A stretch of DNA of 64,000 nucleotides. Origin: Isoetes taiwanensis. Its lineage: Eukaryota > Streptophyta > Lycopodiopsida > Isoetales > Isoetaceae. Under the pieces are notes generated by a model. That model was given only the letters and a program-made list of their open reading frames with translations. It had not been told where the DNA came from and ran no database searches. Below are positions 20,876-30,209 of the stretch, in pieces. Every line of letters begins with the position of its first letter. The first letter of the stretch is position 1. The stretch is taken from the NCBI GenBank assembly GCA_021234155.1, contig JAJEKV010000083.1:122001-186000 (forward strand), given 5' to 3'. A program made the position numbers and the translations under genes.

Positions 20876-22167
20876 TCAAGGGCGTTCTCCCTTGATGTGT
20901 CTAGCCAGATGCATATCCTGTCTCATGAGTGTGACCCTCTTCGCGTGAACTGCGGCAGTCGCCGTCAATCTTCAAAGTCTTTGCACCGGTTTTTTGCTCT
21001 GCCTTCAGAGGCACAAAGAACATTTCGTCGGTCACCCGCATGTCTGTGTTATACTCTTGCATAACCTCTCGGACCAAGCGTTGAAACGGTGCCCGGGGGA
21101 TCAAGAGTCCGTAACTTCGCTGGAAGTGCCGGATTTCCTTGAGGCCTCTGCTCCTTCTGCTTGCTGTTGGTCTGCTTCTTTCCTGGTGTGCTGGGAGGCT
21201 TGGGCGTGTGGCGGCGGCTTGAGGTCCGGCTTTTTGTCGGTGTCCACCTTCAATTGTTCTCACCCCCGTGCTCCTGGTAGTAAGCGTTGTATGCCTCCCA
21301 CTTTGCCATGTAGGCGTTGTGCTCCCTGATCTTCTTCTGATAGACCTTGACGGGTTCTATCATGTACGCCTCCCGTTGTAGCCGCGGGGCTTTAACCCTA
21401 TCCCACGTCGGGAAAGGTGGGGGCTTCGGGGGCTGCCCGCTGCCCCGCTTTCGGTGCCACGCTTTCGGTACTTCCTTCTCCACGGCCAGGGGTTTTGAAG
21501 AGCTTGCCCCTCGGTGTTGGGGGCGTAATCTTCGTTTGGAGTCGTCGCGTGAGAAGGCGGGGTCTGCTCGGGCCGATGGCTCATTGATGTGGGACCCGCC
21601 CGGCTCGCTTACCAACCTTCACAATTGTTCTCTTGCCCGCTTTAATGCCTTTGGCCCTCTTCCTCTTCGGCTCACCGGGCGTGGTTGGTTACCGTCCTCC
21701 GTCTTTTTGTCCACTCCTCGTGACTCTTTGGCTTCATACTAGCGATGAGCAGCGGGGTCTTCTTCTTCGGCGGGGCCCTAAGCCCGGTACGCCCTTTGCT
21801 CCTCTCCCTCCCTCGGCTTTCTGCCTGACCGAATTTAAGCCCCGGTTGTTCCCTCGGCCCGGTCATTTTGTCCCTTACGCTCCGTTCCTCCTTGCTCCTC
21901 CTTTCCTCCTCGGCGATTTCTTCCAGGATGCGGTGCATGACTTGTCAAGGCTGCTCCTCCCCTATGACCTCTGTTCCCGCGTCCGAGTGTGCATCCTCCT
22001 CTTCTTGGCGGGATCGCCCGGCTTTGGTGTTACGCCTCCTCACTTGATGAAAGACTTCGCCTTGCCTGAAAAAGGCGTTCTTGCGGTATCCTCTACGTAT
22101 CGGTGGGGTCACTAAGCTAGAAAGATTGCGCTTGGGGGGCTTCATGATCTGCTTTGTCAGGAGCCAT
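20876..22167 (-). pseudogene. histone H3-like protein with long N-terminal extension
   Basis: On the minus strand, the C-terminal part from 21146 reads [20 protein letters not shown], then [20 protein letters not shown], then [17 protein letters not shown]. One frameshift follows (at about 20955), then [19 protein letters not shown] and IKGERP with TGA at 20876-20878. This follows histone H3 from the alpha-N helix (REIRRYQKSTELLI) through PFQRLVREI to [22 protein letters not shown], ending at the canonical position. The loop and alpha-2 region are more diverged, as in CENH3 or other variants. The N-terminal extension of about 300 residues, from the ATG at 22167 (MAPDKADHEAPQAQ), is Arg/Lys/Pro-rich with several frameshifts. 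I see no canonical H3 tail motif in it. The gene has its own TATA box and lies between the PBS and gag of a chromovirus. Confidence 0.8.
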
Positions 22168-22264
22168 ATTAAGCCGGTTCGCCCGATCCGAGCTATCTTT
22201 GATCGCCTTGGCAAACGAGAGCAGATTTCTTAAGGAAGGGACGCGGAAATGTAGGGGCCTAGAT

Positions 22265-22273
22265 CTATTTATA
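22265..22273 (-). promoter_or_regulatory. TATA box of H3-like gene
   Basis: TATAAATAG on the minus strand, about 100 bp before the ATG at 22167. This spacing is normal for a plant pol II promoter. Confidence 0.6.
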
Positions 22274-22352
22274 GGGGTCGATTTTAGGTCAAATTTCAAA
22301 CTACCTTTTTTTGGGTCATCTGGAACGCCTAGAACACCTAAATTCAAGCATG

Positions 22353-22419
22353 GTCTCACACGTTGCGCCCAGACCGATAATGAAAAGTTTATTTTCTGTC
22401 CTGGCGCGACGTGTGAGAC
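22353..22419. promoter_or_regulatory. palindrome 3 upstream of H3-like gene
   Basis: GTCTCACACGTTGCGCCCAG at the left and CTGGCGCGACGTGTGAGAC at the right. 67 bp long, 80 bp upstream of the TATA box on the minus strand. Confidence 0.75.
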
Positions 22420-22556
22420 ATGGTGGGTCCCGCTGCTAAATTTTATACTTTCTAAGCATATAACATGCCAATTCTACCACTTCTTAGCTCAAATTTAGAA
22501 TTATCAAGTTATTTTTCTGTGATTTATAACTTTTTTTAGTGTGTTTCAAGCTGAAT

Positions 22557-22623
22557 GTCTCACACGTTGCGCCCAGCCCGAAAATGACAATTCCATTATC
22601 TGTCCTGGCGCGACGTGTGAGAC
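22557..22623. promoter_or_regulatory. palindrome 4 upstream of H3-like gene
   Basis: Same arms and the same 67-bp length as copy 3. The inner part differs slightly (ATGACAATTCCATTAT). Conserved arms with a variable loop suggest the arms are what matters. Confidence 0.75.
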
Positions 22624-22813
22624 CATCCTACTTTTTTGAAGGTTGGCTCACCAATTTTAGTCTTTTTATGTTCTCATGCACTTAACTTGTTGCTAGCTTA
22701 GCATATACTACCAAAAATGAGAAAACATTTTCCCATTTTTTGAGGTTTAAGGATCCTATCAAGTTAGTACTACTGGGAGCATGGCCAGTGCTTTGCTCTT
22801 GGTCTCCAAGAAC

Positions 22814-22829
22814 ATGGCTCTGATACCAC
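22814..22829 (-). other. primer binding site, initiator Met tRNA type
   Basis: On the minus strand TGGTATCAGAGCC lies directly after the 5' LTR. This is the common plant initiator-Met tRNA primer site and fixes the element's orientation. Confidence 0.9.
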
Positions 22830-24383
22830 TGTGACGTCCCCTACTCGCATAACTCACCGTATACAAACAGGAGTTCATCCCCCATACCAGCTCCATGCCG
22901 ATATAGGGCCCTCCACATGACACTGCAACCGTGACGGGTTCCAGTGGGAAGAGTGAAGGGGTCATTTTACCCCGTCTCCCTCAGGGCCTACCTAGCTGCG
23001 GAAGCGTAAACATACATGTCAGTATACAACATAATCACATATCCACCTCGAAGGGTGGTGCACCAACATCTGCATAGACAATGATCAAAAGATCATACAT
23101 AAGGGTCCTATCCAAGGCTCGGACTTCGAGGGGATGACCCGGCGGCTTGGGTCTCGAGTTCATTGCGGGCATTTAATTCATGGCAATGGATTTGGCTGGC
23201 ATATGAACATGGCATAGGGTTGTCCACTCCATCCGCCCCTCCTGTGCACATTTTGCAGAGTAGGTTGAAGAGTGTTGGGACCTGACTGTAGCCCGCCGGA
23301 TGCATAGCCAAAAGGGCTATTCCTGGGTTGCATCTTCCGGTTCGATGGGGCGGTGGGGATCACTCCCTCCGGAGATCTACATCCGACTCAAGGTGACTAG
23401 AGGGCCCTTTGCCCTTATTCGGCCCGAACCCCGGAAAGTCACGGGTGTCGAGCCCATGCCCTACCCACACTCAGTGGTAAGCCATTAGACCTAGTCACAA
23501 TGATCCCCGGTAGGCCTTACACACCAGAGGGATCGTTCAAGAGTCTGAACACGAACCTCCTTCTTAGCCAATCTGGCCCCTTCACCCACAACCAGGTGTG
23601 GTTCTTGTACATAGGCCGAATCTACAGTGTGCTAGAGAGGCTAATCTAGGAGCATCTACTACCAAGCTTTAGGTCTCTACCCCCCTTCCCAATACAAGGA
23701 GTTCATAGAGATACATCATCCATATACATCACAGAAGAACTAAAGAACTAGATCTATTCTATATCATAGAATTAGGTTCTTTAGTTAGTGTCTGGTATCT
23801 AGAGATCTAGATAGATGCTAAGGGCGATGTAATAGGCTAAACCCTTGATATAAGGATTTGGAAGAAGGTTTAGACTATTAATTCGACTACATACCGATCC
23901 TTGAGTTGCTCCTCGACTGAAGTTCCACCATCCTGGCCGAATCGCCCGAATCAAGGAGAATTAATGGTGCAATTCGCTTACACAACTTCTGGGAGGCGGT
24001 TTTGGCTCTTGGGGCAGCCAAAACAGAGCTCTAAAACCCTAGGAACGAAAAATGGGCAAGTTAGGGTTTCCCCTCCTAAATAGACAAAGGTAGGGCTAGG
24101 GTTTCCAATTATCCCCTTTTGGCATGTGGAATAATTGGGAATGGGCCCACTTGCCTTTAATGGCTAGGTGGCGAAATGTGCCCACATGGAAAGGTGTGCA
24201 CCTTAATAAATGTGCACATTGGTAAATGTGCACATTAATGACAAATGCACATACCTTGCAAGTTGCCCCTAGGGGACTCTGGCTACACGTCTACATACCG
24301 CGTCGGGGGGGTGGTGTGTGCGCGTGTGGTAAAGATAAAGATATGCGTTGGGACCGTGAGTATCTTGTGGCCGGAACATCACC
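22830..24383 (-). repeat. 5' LTR of chromovirus
   Basis: Starts TGTGACGTCCCC on the plus strand. The outer end is decayed (GGAACATCACC instead of GGAACGTCACA). It follows the 3' LTR closely, but with short deletions, for example around 23120-23160, 23430-23450 and 24265-24320. It is about 25 bp shorter. Confidence 0.93.
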
Positions 24384-24720
24384 GAGGATCGTAACAAATG
24401 TGTGAAGTTCACTAATCCCAAGGATCCAACAGGCAAGCCTATCTTCATCAAACACTTGAGTAACATGATGGACGAACTTGGTATCGAGAATAAGGATGAT
24501 ATAATCATAGTGGATGATGATGCTCTCAAATGCTTCTACAATCAAACGCAGTACGAATCCACCATCTTACGATCCAAAAACTTTGCGGCGGATGATTTTT
24601 CGTGAAGTTTGTGTCTATTATGCATAATTTGGCTATGGGGATGACGGTGGGTGAAGTGTTAGATTCATACCTTAATGGATAGAAGCGGCCGACATGGAAC
24701 CACACCTTGTTAAATACATT
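24384..24720 (+). pseudogene. FCP1-like HAD phosphatase, C-terminal half
   Basis: Begins directly after the LTR in the frame that was left at 5310. It reads EDRNKCVKFTNPKDPTGKPI, FIKHLSNMMDELGIENKDD, IIIVDDDALKCFYN (motif IV, with DD retained) and, after one frameshift near 24600, FVKFVSIMHNLAMGMTVGEV with LDSYLNG. This matches the last third of FCP1/SCP-like domains: RC-x-x-F, KPxFxKxL, the IDDSPxK region, and the final helix. No further domain follows; the region 24720-25190 has no coding I can support. Confidence 0.75.
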
Positions 24721-25190
24721 GGAAAAACATGGATTGATCCCTTAATGTTTTATTGGAATATATGATATTTTTGTATGATATTTGTGCCATGTATCGATAA
24801 TTTCGAGTCTGGAATGGGAATTGCCTCGCAAATAATGCAATCTGTTATTATCAAACCTAATATTATCATCTAAATGCTCTTCAATTTTGGTCTCATCTAT
24901 GTTAGCAACTTGCTCTTCATTTTTGCATATTTCAATTCACATATGAAACGTCACACGTGAATCGCAACCTTATGTTATTTTTGAAGTCCAAAAAAAAAGA
25001 TTAAAAAAAACAAAAACCCCCTAGAAGACAACAACAGGTTGGCGTGATTTTGGAGTTGACATAATCCCAATTTAATTGGATGATGGTTGGTGCATATTCT
25101 AAGGTGTAAATGGGTTGTTTCAAAACTCAAAATAAAGAGTGCAACTGTGCGCATTATCACTTGCCACAAACAAAATGCTCATCAAACTTA
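24721..25190. other. AT-rich non-coding stretch
   Basis: No coding or repeat recognised. It lies between the end of the locus D remnants and the RpoT exon. It contains an A-run with AAAAAAAGATTAAAAAAAA near 24990-25010. If the RpoT gene is intact it would be intron 1. Confidence 0.4.
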
Positions 25191-25223
25191 TTGTGTGTGC
25201 ATTTGAGTGCATAAACTACTTAC

Positions 25224-25898
25224 TTCTTGTTCAACCGCATCACCTATTTGCAATGCCGCTTGTACAAGACGAACAGATCCACCCTCAACATCATTCATTA
25301 TCAACGCCATCAAACGATGCATGGTAACAACTGCAAGCACATCTGCAGAAAGCCTTGTTTGTCTCAAATACCGACCAGCATTTGTTTTGCATGTGCTTTC
25401 TTCCACAGCATCCAACTCTGCCTGAATGGCATCACAAAGTGGTTTAAACCACCTAGCATTTAGTGATTTTACAAAAGGTAAATTGGGTGCCAATTTCTTC
25501 TTGCACATCTCAAGCATCAAGTCCTTATATTCACGTGCAGCTTCTGTTTGTAGTTGCTCTATTAACACTGCATAATGGTGTTTGCCACCCTCCTCGAGCT
25601 CCATTCTTTCTACATTGGATATTACATTTACTGCATTACAATTCATGAAAGGACCTAGTCCCGAAAGTGCTTCGTGAACATTCGGTGTGATTCATATGGC
25701 ACTACTTGCGAAGCGGATTTGCAAGCCATGGAAATTGGACCACGCTATGTAATGCAAAGATCTATTGTAGAAACACTTGGCTCTAAAAGAGTGGGGGGGC
25801 AATTTGACGATGTTGTTGAAGTGGTGAGCCGGTAGCAACATGACCGCGGAACAACATGACCGTGGAATTGTCATGGCTTTAAAATTCAAACCCACCAT
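25224..25898 (-). pseudogene. RPOT: organellar phage-type RNA polymerase, first exon
   Basis: The ATG at 25898 opens a 68-residue presequence-like part rich in Arg, Ser, His and hydrophobics with few acids (MVGLNFKAMTIPRSCCSAVM; then LQIRFASSA), typical of mitochondrial or plastid import. An in-frame TGA at 25694-25692 follows. The frame then continues unbroken: ITPNVHEALSGLGPF, REYKDLMLEMCKKKLAPNLP, FVKSLNARWFKPLCDAIQAE, LSADVLAVVTMHRLMALIMN and VRLVQAALQIGDAVEQE. These are the N-terminal domain blocks of nuclear-encoded T3/T7-type RNA polymerases of plants. The exon ends after a full codon at a perfect GTAAGT donor. No further RpoT exon is recognised on the minus strand to the left. The single TGA with otherwise intact coding may be a recent mutation, a sequence error, or separate starts. 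Confidence 0.85.
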
Positions 25899-27991
25899 GT
25901 CCGGGAAATCAAGGGATCCATCCGAAGCTAGAGCATTTTACCGAGCCGCCCGAATGGATAGTAGAGAGCCCATGAGAACACGATACTCTAAGCTTAGTCT
26001 CTTTTCTTGGTCCGAGCAGCAGCACTATCCCCGGCTGCCCTCCACATGGTATAGCTTGGATCCAATCCACGAAGTTTTAGACATGCATTCACTTCACTAT
26101 CGCCACCGCATGACCCGTAATGAGAGGAATTATGCACATATATAAAGAAACGATACACGAAAAGTCAGACGCAATCTGAACAAAGTCATTATCACTACAA
26201 GTACATCCCTATTCAAATTCAATGTTCGTTGAAAAAGCAGCAATTTGAAAGCACCATCACTAGGCAAAAAATAATGCAGGAAGAGCAGTGCTTCACATAT
26301 CGCATATTGTCATAAGCTTATGATCAAGATAAAATTCGAACCTGAAGCGACAGACTTGTGTTTGCTAAATCGATATGAACAAGCTTGGACCTCCGTTGTG
26401 GAAAAGAAGTGTATAACTTGTGTGGCCGAAGAACAGAACTTGGGTGACATTATCGGTCTCCAACAGAACAAAATGCTAAGGCAAAGGCACAAACAGCCAT
26501 AAAGTGCGGTTTGTGTCGTCAATCTTCAAAGCTCTCTCCCAAACCGAACAAGCCCTAGCAAAATCTTTCTGAGTTTCTTCTCAATGAGCATACCTAACCC
26601 AAACGCTAACATTCCAACTTGCCTGTCTTATGAGATCCTCGAACTCCTTCCACCGGAGATGATGAGGAATGCTTTATGCCCCGTTCAAGCATTCCTCAGC
26701 GGAAAACCTAGCCATGGCCGACGGTAACGGACAACCCAACCCACCTGGAATTTTCTTGAATTTTCACAGCCCTAGATGAAATCCAACGGCTGTAGATGTA
26801 TCCACGTGCACAAAAGTCTTAGTTGGCAGCAACGTGGACACTCTGAAATTGCTTCAAAGTGTCCACTTGCGTTTGTGCAAACGTGCTAAAAATTAGATGC
26901 ATAAAAATTGTCACGTCCATATATGTAACGTCTTTGCATGAGTGCATTGCAATGACATAAGTTCACAACTAGCAGTAAGGCAAGCTTCAGACAAACTATT
27001 AGATGCGATCAAATAGGAAGAGTGAAGGGAAAGATGCATGATAAACAAAAATAACAAACTTTACAGGTCAGATTGTAAGGAGAATTACCTCTAATATTTT
27101 TTAGTGGTGCAAAATCATATGTGTACAACTTTAAGGTAAATTTTTTGTACGATTCTGCAACTATATTATGTGTGATGTACTATTTATTATTTCTGGATTG
27201 TGCATATAATGGCGAATTAATGGGTGTGCGCAAATAAGTTTTCAACTATGTGTAGAAGCCTATTTGAAGGCCAGGGTTCAAAGCTAGTGTGCGGCTTTGT
27301 AAGATCATCTGCCCCTTTGACACCAAACTCTTGATCATAAATACAATACCTAAATACTCGGAATAGCATCCCAACATCTTATATTTATTAGGTCTGTGTC
27401 TAGTTCTAACATTTGTATCTAGTATTTACTAGGTCTTTGTATAACATGGTGATTTTTCAAGGTATTTATCTATGTGTATATAACACACGAATTTTGATTT
27501 GAGGTCTTTGCGTATGCATAGCATAGGGAATTTATACTCATATATATTTTAAGGAAAATTTACATTTTATAACTGAATGATTAGAGTCAATATACATTGG
27601 AAAGTAGCAAAAAAAGATAGCCAAAAATTGAGCTTAGTTCCGAAAAATGTGGTAGATCAAAATTTTATATAGTTGTGTCCATATGCGTATGGGCAAAATT
27701 TTTGCACCACGTTGCATATATGTTCATGTTCTTTTAGCTTGTGTTGTGCGTAGGCTCAGCCAAATGTTTTACCTTTTGTGTTGCGTATAGGATCACCGGC
27801 CAAATGTTTTGCAAGAGGTTTTTTTTTGCCAAGTTGTATTGCATGCAAATGCATGCAATGTGATCGAATCTGTTTCGACTTTATTAAGATTAGGTATAAA
27901 GGCATCCATTTTGACTGCGTTGCAGCAAGATGCTTCACCTCTATTCATTCCTTCCCTTATTTTCATCCATAAAATCGTGCATTCCAGACAA
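25899..27991. other. upstream region of RpoT exon, no gene seen
   Basis: AT-rich to mixed sequence with no supported coding. The part 26140-26930 would contain the RpoT 5' leader and promoter if the gene is live. I found no clear TATA box at a fitting distance. The stretch 27000-27980 is AT-rich without recognisable repeats. Confidence 0.4.
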
Positions 27992-28022
27992 GGGTAAAAG
28001 CACACTAGGGTGTCATACATTA
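27992..28022 (+). repeat. solitary end of an E-type transposon
   Basis: GGGTAAAAGCACACTAGGG followed by TGTCATACATTAG. It matches the inward-read right end of element E over about 31 bases with two differences. Read this way the element would extend to the right. No partner end (CTTTTACCC type) is found further right in the window, so it is truncated, decayed, or ends outside. Confidence 0.7.
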
Positions 28023-29080
28023 GTTCTAAATTTGTGCACTAGTTTGCACTAGAAAACATTTTTATGTAATTTTGAATATATGGTAAGAGGCCACATGCTT
28101 GTCGTATATATTTAAACAAGGTGTTGCGCACGAGGGGTTGCCCTTCAGTGGTCTGAGAGAGTGTTTTTATAGTTTCTATTTCGTTATTTCATGTCAAGTG
28201 TTTTTTTGGGTGATTAAATATGTAAATGCTAATAAATTTGAACTTTTGATAGAATATGTAAATGCTAATAATTTTAGACTTTTGAAGGTATAGCTAAAAT
28301 TCTAAGAATGATTAATGAAATTAGGAAGGGGAAGTTAAAGTTACTAGCAAGAGGCAAAAGATGCGACAGAACAACCTGAGCATGCAGTGTGACGGAATAG
28401 ACTGAGCATGCATTCTGACATTATATAGACCTCATCTACAAGCTCTTTAATGATATATTTGGCCTACAGCAAGGATAAGTTAGCACACACCCTAACAACA
28501 TATTAGTAGAAGTGAAAGATGGTTTTAAAAGAAGCCTCTAGTGCCTTCTCTTTTGTATTAGTAGGAAAATCAGCCAGATAAAAATACAGTTTGCAGGACT
28601 GCTATCCTTAGGGGAACAATCACAATATAACTTGAGCTTTCAACTTATGAGTAATACAGCTTATTCGCGGCTCTTATGTTTCAAATGGAATAACATGATT
28701 GAAGCTCTTGACCAAAAAATGGTACAAGAAAATGAATGTTACCACAAATACATATAGAATACAAACTAGAACTTGATCTCTAGATGAAGAACTATGACAA
28801 ATATGACAAGAAGGTTGAATCTAAGTGAATGCAATGAGAACTAGCAGTAAAGCATGCTTGGGGCAAAGGGCAGATGTCCAAAGTTTAAAAGGAGTGGAAT
28901 GTTAAGAGGTTATATGCATAAATTTTAAGCTTTAGGATAATGATGGAGGGAAATTTGTTCTAAAGGGATAAGGACGTAATGGAAGATTCCTTACATCTAT
29001 AACGATCTTTAAGAACAGACCCTACCAAAATGTATGAATCTTGACCAAAAATTGTGCTATAATTGCCTTTCAATGCATAC
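28023..29080. other. AT-rich stretch beyond E-type end
   Basis: No coding recognised. A short direct repeat with GTAAATGCTAATAA occurs twice near 28222 and 28258. Possibly the remains of the second E-type element. Confidence 0.35.
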
Positions 29081-29082
29081 AT

Positions 29083-29437
29083 ATTAATATCTCGACGTCG
29101 TCCGGCTTGTACTATTTTTGGTAGAGGTGATAGTAAAGAACGAATGGAGAATAATTCTACATTTTTTCTAGCAATATCATAGGCTAAACCACCATGTTAC
29201 TCTAGTGTCATGCATTCTTAATTGACTCTAAAATATCAAGTTCAAAACTCACAACATTGTCAACTTCCTCCGGCTTGTAACTATTTTTGGTAGAGGTGAT
29301 AGTAAAGAACGATGGAGAATAATTCTACATTTTTTCTAGCAAGATCATAGGTTAAACCACCTTGTTACTCAAGTGTTATGCATTCTTAATTGACTCTAAA
29401 ATATCAAATTCAGAACTCCCAACATTTGTCAACTTCC
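29083..29437. repeat. tandem duplication of about 182 bp
   Basis: Two copies starting with CCGGCTTGTA and CTATTTTTGGTAGAGGTGAT (near 29100 and 29270), with few differences. The start of a third copy (GTCAACTTCC) is cut by the CACTA-like element at 29441. Confidence 0.8.
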
Positions 29438-29640
29438 TAGCACACTCACCCCGATTTTTGGTCCACTGTTGAAAACATCAGTTTTGGTAGGTCTACATGT
29501 CCTGTTTTCAAAGAATCCTACATGTGGATTTGTGAAGGTATGGTTTTGTTCGATAATGGTGTTCTTTTTTCAGTGGACTAAAACATCCACTGTTGTTTTG
29601 TAGTTTCTTCTATTGTGACATGTCATTTTATAATACAATC

Positions 29641-30110
29641 CACTGTAGGAAAGAGTACTTGAATTTCTACATGTCTAATAATTCTATTGTCACATGTCTT
29701 TATAGATGTAGGAAAGAATATTTGATTCTCTATATGTCCTATACTTCCATTCACATGTCTTTATAGTAGTAGGACCAAGTACTTTATTTGCTAAGGCATT
29801 GTAGGAAAGAATACATGAATTACGACATGTGTAATACTTCTATTGTCACATGTCTTTATAGAAGTCGGAAAGAATACTTGATTCTCTACATGTCATATGC
29901 TTCCATGTCACATGTCTTTATAGTAGTAGGGCCAGTACTTTATTTGCTAAGGCATTGTAGGAAAGAATACATGAATTACGACATGTGTAATACTTCTATT
30001 CTCACATGTCTTTATAGAAGTAGGAAAGAGTACTTGATTCTCTACATGTCCTATCCTTCCATATCTTGGTCTTTATAGTGGTGGGACAGTACTTGATTTG
30101 CTACATGTGA
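29641..30110. repeat. subterminal tandem repeats, element 1 left
   Basis: Units of about 72-76 bp (ACATGTC..TTCTATTGTCACATGTCTTTATAGAAGTAGGAAAGAATACTT style), arranged in a higher-order period of about 151 bp (copies start at about 29802 and 29953). CACATGT is the recurrent core. CACTA elements typically have such subterminal arrays as transposase binding sites. Confidence 0.75.
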
Positions 30111-30209
30111 TGTGCGTGCGATCACATGTTCTTATACTAGTATTCCATGTAACACAAGTTACTTCAACTACTTCAATTACTTAACACCTATTTTTGCATA
30201 GCGTGGGCA

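Larger units (their letters stand above)
5311..24383 (-). mobile_element. Ty3/gypsy chromovirus with extra genes
   Basis: Two direct LTRs (5311-6889 and 22830-24383), a PBS next to the right LTR and a PPT next to the left LTR place the element on the minus strand. Order from 5' to 3' on that strand: LTR, PBS, histone H3-like gene, unrecognised gene, gag, protease, [nested DNA transposon E], RT, RNase H, integrase, chromodomain, PPT, LTR. The total is 19.07 kb, or about 13.2 kb without element E, which is long for a chromovirus. The two extra genes explain about 4 kb. The element interrupts an FCP1-like HAD domain of locus D. No clean 5-bp target duplication is visible: the host frame continues from TTTTGGGAT directly into GAGGATCG. 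Confidence 0.93.
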
